NCBI GenBank assembly: GCA_029532415.1 | Contig: JAQOTA010000050.1 | Location: 2,418,001-2,482,000 of the forward strand | DNA from: Marasmius tenuissimus | Lineage: Eukaryota > Basidiomycota > Agaricomycetes > Agaricales > Marasmiaceae | DNA: 64,000 nt | Direction of reading: 5' to 3' | In this document: positions 48,676 to 58,951 of the stretch, in pieces | Layout of the letters: each line of letters starts with the position of its first letter | Numbering within the stretch: the stretch's first letter is position 1 | Notes under the pieces: model-generated | The model's database searches: none | Seen by the model: only the letters and a program-made list of their open reading frames with translations | What the model was told of the DNA's origin: nothing | Made by a program: the position numbers and the translations under genes

Positions 48676-48981
48676 CTATAGGCAAGGAGTGAGTGAGCGC
48701 CGCCAGGGATAAGGGGCCATTCTGCTGACTTTGTGACGAAGCAGAATGAGTTTTGCCATGTTCGCAGGTGGACCGCTCTCTCGGAATGGATTCCCTGCAT
48801 ACGAGAGTCAACTCGTTAGTAGTCAGGAAGAGAAAGGTCACGTACGAGAAGCTACAACGGCCTGGCCACCCTGGTAAGTACCACAATCATCTGCAGCAAT
48901 AATAGCTCTCCATAGTGACGGAATGAAGAGATAGACAAAGAGAAGAGCAGCGAGAAGAGAGCTCGTAGCGAGTGCCAACAT
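48676..48981 (-). CDS. Doubtful small membrane-anchored protein
   Basis: Not recognised. From the ATG at 48981 the frame encodes a hydrophobic segment (LATSSLLAALLFVYLFIPSL), then ADDCGTYQGGQAVVAS. A GTACGT donor at 48845 and TATGCAG acceptor near 48795 define one intron (48795-48845), and the in-phase continuation (NPFRESGPPANMAKLILLRH) runs to a TAG at 48676-48678, about 84 residues. Other frames of the second exon stay open longer (to 48470 or 48489), so exon 2 is uncertain. It could be a signal-anchored or secreted small protein. It lies divergent from TAZ1, 314 bp away. Confidence 0.35.
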
Positions 48982-49295
48982 ATTCAAGGACGTATATGTC
49001 GTGTGTGGTGGTGAAATCGCTGGAGCCAGCACGCAAATGCTTGCTGGCTGTTGATGGAACGGGGTCAAGTCCAAACAGCAACGAATTGGGGTGGCTGTGT
49101 AGGCGTTGTACTTTTTAAGTTTGTGAGATTATTGGGGAATGCGTAAATTTGCTGACAGTGACAGATTGCTCGCCGGCCGCTCAATCCGAGTTCGAACCTG
49201 CATCCTCGTCAGCAAATTGTTACTCATTCATTTTCTTGTTTCTAAGCTCTGTACTGCTCCGTACTACTCCGTACTGCTTTAGTGGCGACTGTTTC
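48982..49295. promoter_or_regulatory. Upstream region of TAZ1 with a triple 10-bp repeat
   Basis: A 314-bp divergent promoter. Three head-to-tail 10-mers of form GTACTRCTYY occupy 49251-49280, ending 15 nt before the TAZ1 ATG. A 7-bp inverted repeat, TGCTGAC/GTCAGCA, brackets 49150-49214 and contains a B-box-like GTTCGAACC at 49190-49198. Confidence 0.45.
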
Positions 49296-50419
49296 ATGTC
49301 CCTGTCGGCCCTAACTGTAGCTACAGTCGGGCTCGCCTCCAAAGCTTTCTTTAAACTTGGCCTGGCTTCCGTCTCTGTTTCTGGTCTTCAAAATCTTTCC
49401 AAGGCTCTGGAAAGTGATGACAGAACAAACGGATGCGGTATTGTCACCGGTGAGTGCCGAGTCCTTGTGACTCGTAGAGAATGGAAGTTCTGACAAAAAG
49501 TGCAGTTTGCAACCACATATCCACGTAATTGTTCTCGCGCAAGTCTTTCATTGCAAGCCGTCAATCTGAAATACTCGTAGCCTCGATGATCCCCTGACCT
49601 GGGGAATACTGCCAGCGAGGTACTACTTCAAATCTCGTCTAACCCGTTGGACTCTTGGCGCATCGGATATTATGTTTACAAACCCGTAATACGATTTCTT
49701 CTTCGAGTTAGAATCAGCCCCAAACCACCTCGACGCTGACATTTTTCCGGTCAGCACAGGGTATTCTCTGCCTTTTTTCGCAAAGGCCAAGTTCTAGAGA
49801 CATTTCGCGGAAAAGGCATCTATCAACCCGCTGTTGAAACCGCCATAGAGAAACTTAACAAGGGAGATTGGGTGCGCATTCTCCGTACGCTCCATAGTCC
49901 CTAGGCCGACTGAATTCATACCATTTCTCAGATTCATCTCTTTGGCGAGGGCAAGGTTAATCAACCGGGTACCTATACCACCGACATCAAAGGTCGAGCG
50001 ACCCTCCCGCGATTCAAGTGGGGAATGTCAGTATCTTCCTCACATGTTCTAAATCTGTGGAGTAATCTCAATTCTTCTTCGCTCGCAGAGGTCGCATTTT
50101 AACATCCACCGCTTTACCCCCGGTTGTGGTACCTATGTGGATAACGGGTTTTGACAAGGTTATGCCGGAGGAACGCCCATTTCCTTTCAAGTACTTACCG
50201 CGAATCGGTGCACGCTTGACTGTATCCTTTGGAGACCCTCTTCCCGCCGACGCTGTTTCTTCCCTAGTGGACCGCATCTCTGCTGCTCAGCGTGAAGAAC
50301 AAGATCCGACTCGGAAAATACAGCTAGATGTTCTAGTTCGAACTGAGATTACTGCAATGGTCCACGATGCTGTAGAAGCTTTGGGGAGGTCTCGTTGTGG
50401 AGACTCGCTCACAGCTTAG
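49296..50419 (+). CDS. TAZ1: Tafazzin, cardiolipin-remodelling acyltransferase
   Basis: Mitochondrial phospholipid-lysophospholipid transacylase that matures cardiolipin (PlsC-type). Exons 49296-49449, 49506-49524, 49581-49685, 49760-49871, 49932-50026 and 50089-50419 give 271 residues. Seen: the catalytic HX4D motif in NHISTLDDPLTWG, then RWTLGASDIMFTNPVFSAFF, the family block FRGKGIYQPAVETAIEKLNK, then GDWIHLFGEGKVNQPG and PPVVVPMWITGFDKVMPE. An N-terminal hydrophobic stretch (LTVATVGLASKAFFKLGLAS) matches the membrane-associated start of the family. The His of HX4D is carried by a 19-nt exon. A divergent short linker (TYTTDIKGRATLPR) follows VNQP; human tafazzin is variable there too. Confidence 0.94.
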
Positions 50420-50691
50420 GCTGTGGTAGATTTGCCCCCCCCCACGTGTGTAGAGTTGTTGTAGTGTTCAAAATAATCCTGTGTGTAGACCGTCCTTCAT
50501 AAAATACAAGAGATCCGTAGTAATTGTAGGTTATAACATCCCAATCTGAAGCCTGAAACCTGAATCCTGTGCAAGAAACAGACAGGCCCTCGGATAATTA
50601 GCGAGTAACGAGAACGTGGGGTATGAATCAGTGATAGCAAATGCAATGCAACAAAATAGAAAGAACAATCAGCGTAACAAGTCGTGTCCGT
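50420..50691. other. Convergent intergenic region TAZ1/exchanger B
   Basis: A 272-bp region with a C9 run at 50436-50444 followed by CACGTG, and a CCTGAA tandem near 50549-50570. No gene. Confidence 0.5.
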
Positions 50692-52869
50692 TTAGTGCGC
50701 AGCTCCGCCCTCAGCCCCGCCGGCTGCGCCCTCCACAGCTCGTATACAATTCTTGAAGCTCAACATCTCTTCCACTTCGGGTTGGCCTGGGTAGAACCAG
50801 GTTGTTAGTGCCTAGGCAACACAACACATTTAGTCGTTGAATAGATATAAAAACGGTTGAAAAGGCCACTCACAATCATGAAATAGAATGCTACCATCGC
50901 AAATCCTTCCGCCCAGTTCGTTTTCGAGTCCGCAGTCACATAGTTGACCAAGAAACATGATCCCAACAGAACGGCTACCTCGTATATGTCTATCATAGGG
51001 GGGGAGGGGGGGGGGTGGTCAGCGTCTCCTGGGCGTCATCGACAGAGGGACAGACAACACACCGAAAAGCAACGAGAGAGGTTTACTCGTCCACCATCCC
51101 AGAAGCACGATAAACGGCATCCAGAACAAGGTGAACTGGATTGAAAGATCAATCGCACGGGCTTTGGCGAGCGTCGCAGGTGGCGTTGATCTCCCGAGCA
51201 AATGCCAAAAGAGCCAACGGGCAAAGTAGGCGATTGCCACCATTCCATCCGCCGCGAAGGAGACGATGGGGAGTAGGACCAGCCCGAACCATCTGTGTGA
51301 TTTGTTATTAGACCGTGGAAATGGACCTGAGCCCCAGCCGGAAAACGCACTCCTCCCGGATTCCTCCTTCTCTGACAAACTCGATACTATCGACCAGCTT
51401 CGACAAGTGTCAGTCCAAAGCCAGCATTGATACGCAGAAGTAAACGTACCCATTCTGCGGTTGTAGCCATCAATGCAATGGTGATAATGAGCATGGCGAT
51501 ACAGACGTATTGGTTGACCTCCGGTTCTGTGTGCTCGAGATGATCTTCCTCGTGTTTCAAAGCCATAGGAGCGTTCGGGTCGGTTTTCAATGCGTTATCA
51601 TCTCCTGGGGGGTTATGTAGATAGATACGGGACGCAATGTACCTGGAACAACATGAATATCAGTAAACAACGCGGACAGCAGGGAGCTTGAGGAGGGGAC
51701 GTACACCATCAAGAGAATAAGAGCCAGGCCGTGACTCATCGTCAAGAACATTTGGCGATTCTGGTCATTGACGAGACTGGTCGCGTTGGCTTCTGAAGCC
51801 CCTCGATCAAGAGCGCTGAAAAATGCCGCGGGCAGTAGGAGTGCCAAGACACTGGCATCGCCAAACACATCATCAGCGGGTGTGTGGAACGTGCGCAAGA
51901 TAATCACCTACCCCATGATCAGTAATGTGTGGTTCAGCTCGTTGAGATGGGGACTCGCGAGATCCTGATGGATGACACGAGCACCACCCGTGATAAATGC
52001 TGTCCCGGGGATGAGAAGGAGGTGGAGAATGACCACGCCTATTATTGTGGACTGCAGGAGTTTGATTCTACAGGGTGGTTGAGGTCGGGGAGCACGAATA
52101 GCGGGGAAAGTATTACATACTCGCATTTCGTCAGTAGAATGATTGCGAGGGTAGCTTCGACAGCACTACGGAGGAACGGTGAGATAGACTGCGTTGTTGC
52201 GGAATTTATCAAAGCTCACTTGTTTAGCGTAATAACAATCAAGTCCCCCAGATCCTTTCCAACGTAGTGTGCCATCTGATCGCCACCATAGTCAAAGAGC
52301 TTTTCGAGGGGTATGATTGCAAGCAGCGAGACTGGGGAAAATACCAAACTCAAAACCTGCGGCGATAACGCGGTCTCGACAGAGTTTATGTCACTCACAA
52401 GCAAAGGTAAGCCCATATGGGAAAGGAGAGTCGTTTGGGTCTTGACCATGGTGGTGTCGGGATGCGTTGTTGAAGTGCGCAACCCATGAAAGCGGGATAA
52501 AAATGACAAACACGTTCAGCCCTGAAGACCGCGGGACACGTCGACGATAAGCACGGGGGTCAATCAGTAACGACAAACACGCCTTGGAAACGTACAGGAT
52601 GACAATGCTATCGCTGTCAAACTATCCCAAACGCCAACGTTCTTCTTCCCCTTCCTCAGAAACCTATCCTTGAACCGGACGAGCCCTCCACGGGTCGGAT
52701 AGAGATGTCGTTGATAGGGTTCTTCGTAGCTGGCCACACTCGCAGTGCCATTCCTCTGGCCATTTGCAACGGCTGGAGATGCGGCCCCCTCTTCTTCGTC
52801 CGGCACTCGTGGCTTTTGGGCGCCGTTAGGTTGACGACCTTTTTCGTTCAATGTCGTTGCTGAAGACAT
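50692..52869 (-). CDS. CAX-type cation/proton exchanger, divergent copy B
   Basis: Paralogue of the gene at 35670-38020 with the same architecture and no visible stop in the spliced frame. Shared blocks: RFLRKGKKNVGVWDSLTAIA, NVFVIFIPLSWVAHF, GKDLGDLIVITLNNAVEATL, LLQSTIIGVVILHLLLIPGT, LNELNHTLLIMG, LLLPAAFFSALDRG, EEWFGLVLLPIVSFAADGMV, IDLSIQFTLFWMPFIVLLGW and GSCFLVNYVTADSKTNWAEG. The alpha motifs are again NNAVE and SFAADG instead of GNAVE and GNAAEH. The hydrophilic N-terminus is shorter and has a different sequence from copy A. The C-terminus (WFYPGQPEVEEMLSFKNC, ending GGAEGGAAH) is Gly/Ala-rich like copy A. One intron contains a long G/C tract (see repeat at 50998-51016). Confidence 0.85.
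50998..51016. repeat. G-rich homopurine tract inside an exchanger B intron
   Basis: Nineteen bases that are all G except one A. On the transcript strand this is an almost pure C tract close to the 3' splice site. It can form a G-quadruplex on the plus strand. Confidence 0.6.
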
Positions 52870-54479
52870 CCCAGATGCAACCTGGTGCTACTTTTGCGCG
52901 TTACAGGTCCAGGTCGAGGGAGAGAGGAGGAAACGAGGGTGCAAGGCAGGGAAGGAGTGGGGCTGGAGGGAACAGAACAAAAGCTGTTGCATGATGCATG
53001 TCGCGGCTTTTCATACTTTCTGGGAACGTGCATTTCGGACAAACCCATGTAGGCATGGCGCCACTTCTGAATGGGTTCTAACCGGTCGTAACATGGAAAT
53101 GACCCTTGTAAGGGAGCTACTTCGGGATTCTATAGGTTGTCCCTTGGAACGTCATATTTCGCTCATGACATGAGGATGGGAATATGTTTGTTTTTTTCGC
53201 GCGGCGTCACAGGTCGAATAGCTGAAGGTACCTTGAGATGCTTCTTGCCGCAGAAAGCTGATAAGACCACACAGTCTGGTCCGGTCATCATCGCAATGAT
53301 AGGGCAACAGCCGGGATATCCGTTTACGCCGACAGCAACTCGTGGGTGCTTTGTTCAATGTTCAACATGTACTGCATTTACTGCTGAGGAACTAGGAGTC
53401 GCATTCAATGAAAGCTCGTACCTTTCACTGTCCAGGATATACGCGAGATCAACGGAATCCTTGGGCGCCAGCGTTCAAGTAACGCGACTTGTGGCGCAAC
53501 CGAGTGCCACCATTCCTAACCATTTGTTGGCCGTTTGCTATAAAAGTATCCTCTTCCTTGATATGGCCAGAAGGGAGCCTTCATTTCACAAACTCGAAGT
53601 TATATGTACCTGAGAAAACCATTGTAAGCGTTGCTTGTGTCTGGACAGAGGAACTTGCGCCGGAGGTACCAGTGGGTGAGTTTTCTGTTGGCTTCAATGG
53701 AACAAGTACGCGCAGCCTCAGACTGCAGGCTGTGGTTAAAGGCCAGAACTTACTTGCTATCTGTTCAACGAACCTGAAGGACGCACAGGAAGCTCCAGGA
53801 CGGCCATAGAGGTCACATTAAGGCCGATACAAAATTATTTTGCTCTACGGAATCTGCAATGTCTGTAAGCGCGTTTCGTGAATTTCCTCGCGACTCCAGA
53901 GTTGGGAGTTTGCGACTCGTGATGAGTTTTGAATTAGTTTTGGAAAGAGGTTTGTTGGGTTCGGCATTGCAGATCTCCAGGGATGATTCATTTCGATGAG
54001 GGGAGTATTTGCAGAAGAATGAGCATGAAGACTTCGCTTGAGGTGTGCTAGATTGTGGTGGTTAAATCCAAGAGCCATCAAGACTTCTTGAAGCTTCAAG
54101 AGCTTTCGAGGTGACGGTGACGCCGATAGGGTGACTGCGGGTCACCACGACGAATGGGGAAGCCTGATCAGATCAGGGGATCAATACAATCTGATGCGTC
54201 GATGTGGTAACACTTCCGTTTCCTGCTTTGACCTCCTCGCCCATCTCCTGCTTCAATTCCCAACACGATTTTTCTAATTTCCTCTCTGCTTCGTCCCTCA
54301 GAAACCCTCTCTGGATGAATTCAAATTTAGATCGTCACGCTCAACAAACACAGCCGATACACGGCCAAACAGTGACCCCTTATAATCCTGTCCTCTCAGA
54401 ACTCCCGTCTTTCCTCCAGGCTTAACCACCTACCCCCATCATCTCTGCCTTTGCACTCACCCTGCACTCGCGATCAAAG
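52870..54479. other. Gene-free region upstream of the orphan gene
   Basis: A 1.6-kb stretch. A plus-strand open frame at 53137-53613 and another at 53489-53809 lack motifs and have no credible start and splice structure. A TATAAAAG at 53539-53546 could be a promoter element of an unrecognised short gene. The last part (54200-54479) is a pyrimidine-rich likely 5' leader of the gene at 54480. Confidence 0.35.
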
Positions 54480-55145
54480 ATGATTTCTCGCGTAATTTGT
54501 GCTCTTACCGCTCTCAACCTCGACCTTTGTGTCTCGTCGGTCACTATCCGAGACATATTCGTCTTGGTCATCGCGCTCGCTGCCGTCGTTGTCGCTGGTC
54601 TCGTCGTCGCCGGTAGCCCCTATATCCCATCCGACCTCCCTTGCCCTTTCCTTTCCCCTTCCCTTCCTTCCCCCACCGACTCTAGTTCTACCAACACCGT
54701 TCAACCTACAAGCCCAGTCCTCGAGGAAATGACCCCTTTCCCCGCCAACCAGGATGCCAGCTTGTGGCCCGCCGCCAACGAGTACAAGACCGGTCTCGGA
54801 CTGACCTTCAAGGACGCAGACTCAGATATTGCTCGACGGATGAACACGGCCGCCCTTCACACCATCGTCTACGACATGGACGACGACTTCTTCGACTTTG
54901 CCCCTCCTCGTGCTGGTCACTTCGAGGGTGTCGAGTTTGAGGAGCTGTTGTTGGACGATGTTGCGGACCCGTCTCTCGGCTACTGGGACGCGATGGGGGA
55001 ATCTGAGAGGGAGTTTAGGTGGAGGACTGAGTACGGGGATGATAATTGGTTGTTCGATAGGCCCCTGTATACGGAGATGGAGAAGAAGACGGTGTGGAGG
55101 AGGATCCGGTCGGGGCTGAAGAAGAAGGTGTTGAGGTGTTTCTGA
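54480..55145 (+). CDS. Orphan single-pass membrane protein
   Basis: Not recognised. An intronless frame of 221 codons from ATG (54480) to TGA, in contrast to its intron-rich neighbours. There is one clear hydrophobic segment near residues 26-47 (IFVLVIALAAVVVAGLVVAG), a Pro/Ser/Thr-rich stalk (about 50-80), an acidic, aromatic-rich domain with VYDMDDDFFDFAPP and EFEELLLDDV (about 115-180), and a basic C-terminus (RRIRSGLKKKVLRCF) ending in Cys-Phe. Codon use is C-ending, like expressed genes, which supports coding. The start could also be a later Met. Topology and function are unknown; the last Cys may be acylated (inference). Confidence 0.6.
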   Translation: MISRVICALTALNLDLCVSSVTIRDIFVLVIALAAVVVAGLVVAGSPYIPSDLPCPFLSPSLPSPTDSSSTNTVQPTSPVLEEMTPFPANQDASLWPAANEYKTGLGLTFKDADSDIARRMNTAALHTIVYDMDDDFFDFAPPRAGHFEGVEFEELLLDDVADPSLGYWDAMGESEREFRWRTEYGDDNWLFDRPLYTEMEKKTVWRRIRSGLKKKVLRCF

Positions 55146-56340
55146 AGTGCTTCTGCTGCAACTACCTGTCTCTCTGGCTCTACTGGTGCTTGCTTCTCTC
55201 TCTGGCTTCTGGATGCTCCGCGACTCTACTGGTGCTTTCTGGCTCTGGCTCTCGGCTCTCTTGGACTGCTGCGTGCTACTTTCTGGTCTCTCCTCTCTGC
55301 CTGTCGGTTGATCATGATACCCGTTCCGTCTCATAGATACCACCTGTCGTCGTCTGCCTCACGGGCTAGTACAGGCGCTACTTCATTCCCGTGTTTTACC
55401 CTTTTTCCCCCCTTTGTCCACGCTGCTCGATACTTCTATCTATAACCTCATGAGATATACCCAAATACCCTATTCTTGACTATTCTCTCCCGAATACCAT
55501 AATTACACCTTCTTACCTTGTTTACCTTACGGGTATACTGAGACGGCGTCTGGCTTCCTAATTACCCCTTTCACTTTTGCTCTGATCAGTGTCTGGACAC
55601 CCTCCCTATACCTTCTGTTGCGATACCGTTTGATACCTGATCATACGCTTCACGGGATTCGTCAATAATCAACCCACGACACCCACTGATACCCAAATGT
55701 TGTTTCATGGCACCCCGTGTCGGCCATAAGCCACCGCCAGCTAGTCTACCGGCTGGCGGTGGTTGCCTGAGAGGGAGGTGAGCATCTTTAAGCCCGACCG
55801 TTTCACGTGTCAGTGACTAACCTATACCCTATACCCTCCAATTAGAAACAGTGGTAGAGAGGGGGAAGGGCCTCTGGGATTAGCAGTGGCGCTGGCCAGA
55901 GTTATCTGTTCACAGCCCATAATTCTCCATATAATAGCATTCCTCAATAATCAGCTTATCATGCATGTAAAACTTCTGAATTGTGTATCGCTGTCCCGAT
56001 CATCATTGTGCGGATCTTGTGGATCTAGTTTGCGGGATGGGGAGAAAGGGAGTCCTGGGATTTTGAGGTCCCCTGCCGTGCCTCAAGGCTTCAAGCGCTT
56101 ACCTGCAATTCTGTCGAGGATCAGTCGTGCGTCCCGATCGCGACGGGGATGTACGCGGTGGATCAGCACACGGAATTGTCATAACGCTACATTCAAGTCT
56201 AATATACCTATGTTCACTAATTAATCAGCGTCGCTGTATTGATTAGTATCGCCGTGTATAACGACAGCCCAGATTTAGTACCAATAAAGAGGGGAGGAAA
56301 AGAGAGAGAAAGAGAAAGAACGTGGTGGTTGATGTAAATG
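55146..56340. other. Intergenic region rich in ATACC pentamers, with a strong hairpin
   Basis: A 1.2-kb stretch. The first 180 bp are CT-rich with an imperfect direct repeat around CTCTACTGGTGCTT (near 55178 and 55222). From about 55316 to 55856 the plus strand holds about 11 ATACC pentamers, against about 0.5 expected by chance. An 11-bp inverted repeat lies at 55731-55762. No coding gene was recognised. Confidence 0.45.
55731..55762. repeat. Perfect 11-bp inverted repeat (GC-rich hairpin)
   Basis: CCACCGCCAGC at 55731-55741 and GCTGGCGGTGG at 55752-55762 with a 10-nt loop. It is stable as RNA or cruciform and lies in intergenic DNA. Confidence 0.75.
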
Positions 56341-57287
56341 TCACGGTGGACGGCAAGTTCCTCTCTTGATATGCCGGTTGAGATCACTCCTTGCCCCGAA
56401 TGGCCGGAAGCACAGGTCGCATTGGTACGGTCGTTCGTTACGATGAGATCGCTTATGGTCTGGAGAAAACGGAGTGAGTGCAACGACACATACCCCGCTG
56501 ATCGTTTCCAGGATGACTTACACTCCAAGTTGTGCTTCTGCGTAAATCCTTGGGATGTACAGCCCGGCACGTCGCAGAAGTACTTTGGCTCCCTCCTCCT
56601 AAGTGACCTGGCGACCAGGGTGTTGGCCATGGAACCTACGATTGGCCGCTCGACGTTGGCATCGGATGAAGGGACGCTGGGAACTTCTAATGTGGTGCTT
56701 TGAATGATTACGGGAGATTGAGGAGCTATCACTGATTGGGGTCCAGCTGCCTCCGACGCAGGTGATCTTGGTAATGTGGGAGAGTCGTAAGAATCAAAAC
56801 TGAAAGGGGTGTTGGAACCAGAGGCATATTGATGTAAATAGTCGGTGGAAGCAATCGGAGGAGTCGGTTGAGATGACACCGGCGGTATGTAGTACGCCTG
56901 ACTGTAGATCTGGGGGACATGCTCTGGATAATAGCTAAAGGGTGTTCGGAGCTCCTGGGAAGACTCTAGATCAAGAGCGCCATCATGGGGTTGAAGGGAA
57001 AGGAACTGCGAGTTGTCTACCTGGGGAGGAACGGTCTGAGATACAGAGGTTTGACAGAAGTGATCCTCTGATGCAGGGGGCTGGTCGGACCCTCTACCTT
57101 CCAAGCAAATGTGAGCTGGAGCAGAAGGAGATAGAATCGCACAGTACAGACCGTGCTGGCCCTCCCATGAATAGAAGAAACTTTGTCCCGACTGACCGTC
57201 GTCCCTATTGCTCGAGTGGTCCCTGCTAACAATAAGAATCGAATAGAAACACGTCAAACCGAAAACTTACCAAGAAGCAGGAGACAT
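56341..57287 (-). CDS. C2H2 zinc-finger protein, putative transcription factor
   Basis: Exons (minus) 57287-57271, 57222-56522 and 56459-56341 give 278 residues. The N-terminal 220 residues are Ser/Pro/Gln-rich and disordered (possible activation region). Two zinc fingers sit at the end: finger 1 is rebuilt exactly across the last intron, CDVPGCTSQGFTQKHNLEYH followed by KRSH, with standard C-x4-C and H-x3-H spacing; finger 2 is CDLCFRPFGARSDLNRHIKR with a final Cys as last ligand (C2HC-like). The linker RNERPYQ resembles the TGEKPY linker. The short first exon (MSPASW) is inferred from GTAAGT/GCAG sites. Plain reading of the frame through the last intron hides finger 1. The binding target is unknown. 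Confidence 0.82.
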
Positions 57288-58951
57288 GAAGCTAAACTCG
57301 AGGGAGGTTGGTCCAAGAGTGCATACACCATTGACATCCTGAGTGCCTTAAATACTACTCGCGAAAGTACCAGCTGACCAAACGGCGAGCTGTAACACCG
57401 GAAGATTGGAGCAGAATCGCGCAGCCAAAACGTTCGGGACCTTCAGGCTGTGCAGAAGGCTCGTTCTGTTAATGAAAGCAGTCGAAGTACGAACTTTCAA
57501 TACTTGCTTGACGGCACAGCACTTGGGATTTACGTACTGCGGAGAGATTAGAAAGTCACGAATTCGTCGAACATGTCCTGGTCATGAGGCGTGTAGCCGC
57601 TGCGGTATTATATTCTATTCTCGGCACCGACATCGTCTAGATCGACGTCGCACACGAATTCTCCGGTTGCAAAGATAGAAAACAAGACCTTCAGGAGGCA
57701 CGGGAGTGCGTAGAATCCTTGAGCTCGGTCATAATCTTGAACGCCGACGTTAGGTTAACGACTTCCCTAGAAATCGAAGGCTGTACGCCTCCGGACATTC
57801 TGAGTCCACATATGGCAATCGGAGGTTGTGGTCGGAGTTCTTTCGTATTGAAAGGTACCCTCCACTCCAAGGTTTCCCACAGCAATACGACGGGCATGGG
57901 TGAATGTGGGCGCCCTTGCGGCAAGGAAATGCCTAAATAGGCAATTCGGGTGTCGTGATATGGAGTTCAATACAAATATTGCCGAAAACGGCTGAGGTTG
58001 TCGACAGAGCTGATTGTCCTCGTGAATCGGTAGAAAAAAACTTCCAGTTTTCGAGGCCACCGGGTACTCCCACCTCGGTGAAGCAGGAGTCCCGAGGAAC
58101 GATAGGAAACGGTGTGAACGGGGGTCAAGCTGGGGGGCATTAAGCCTTTCACCTTGATCAGGAAAGGTTTAAACCAGTCAAGACTCGACTCAGCGAGATT
58201 GCTGTGCGTTGAGGAGGGTTGAGGGCCACTGCTTCGCGCACATGGTGGTAGTGCGTCCTGAATCCTGAATCGACGGGATCGTGATGCCTAAATCCTGATA
58301 TACCGTATTTACTAATACTTACCAGAGTCAATATCCGCCCAACATGTAACAAAGTAGAGAAGTTTTCGGGTGTCTGATCCCCGACCAAAGCTGTAGAAAG
58401 GCTATGCGTTCCAGAGAGAGAACAAGTAAAAGAAAACTTGGGAGGTCCGGTCCGAGAGCATGACTGGAAGCCTGCAGCTGAGGTTTATTGTCGAACTTGA
58501 GCTTGACGTTGGTCAGAGATCGACTCTCGAGCCGCGTCACATGACATAAATCCTGATCTCAGGCTGAACAGAAAGGCTGCCTCAGCAGCGAGTTGTGAGA
58601 GCGAGAGGCGACATACGTGACGATTCGGTGGAAATTGAGGATTCCGAAGGCAGACTGGGAGGTCGTTGGTGGCCTTGAGGAAGGGGCACACCTTGCACAG
58701 CCACCGCGCGCAACGCTTGTTCTGAGTCCGTCACCCAATTGTTCATCCGCTCGAAGACATCCTTCGCAAGTACCACCTCAGGCTCGACCATCTCCTTCAT
58801 TTCAACGCCGCAACGGAAGTCGTGAGCGACCATTTTCGGTTGGCTACGAGTGCCACAACATTTCCAGTCCGGTCCCACCTCGTACTGTCATCCCAACGCC
58901 CAACTCGTCCAAGAAATACTCATTTTGTCATATTGTACACGGGTTAAGGCA
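57288..58951. other. Gene-free region upstream of THO2
   Basis: A 1.66-kb stretch with no supported gene; all open frames are short and motif-free. AATCCTGA occurs at 58261, 58291 and near 58550 (short dispersed repeat). The right end should contain the THO2 promoter and the left end the promoter of the zinc-finger gene. Confidence 0.4.

Noticed and set aside
49150..49214. Possible functional tRNA gene (B box GTTCGAACC and acceptor-like stem)
   Set aside because: Only 65 nt long, no A box, and the T-arm does not pair. It is kept only as a remnant-type observation.
53137..53809. Possible two-frame small gene with a TATAAAAG inside
   Set aside because: No recognisable motif, signal peptide or consistent splice structure.
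56217..56521. Zinc-finger protein continuing through the last intron to 56217
   Set aside because: Reading through destroys finger 1. Splicing GTAAGT to CTCCAG restores both fingers and ends at 56341.
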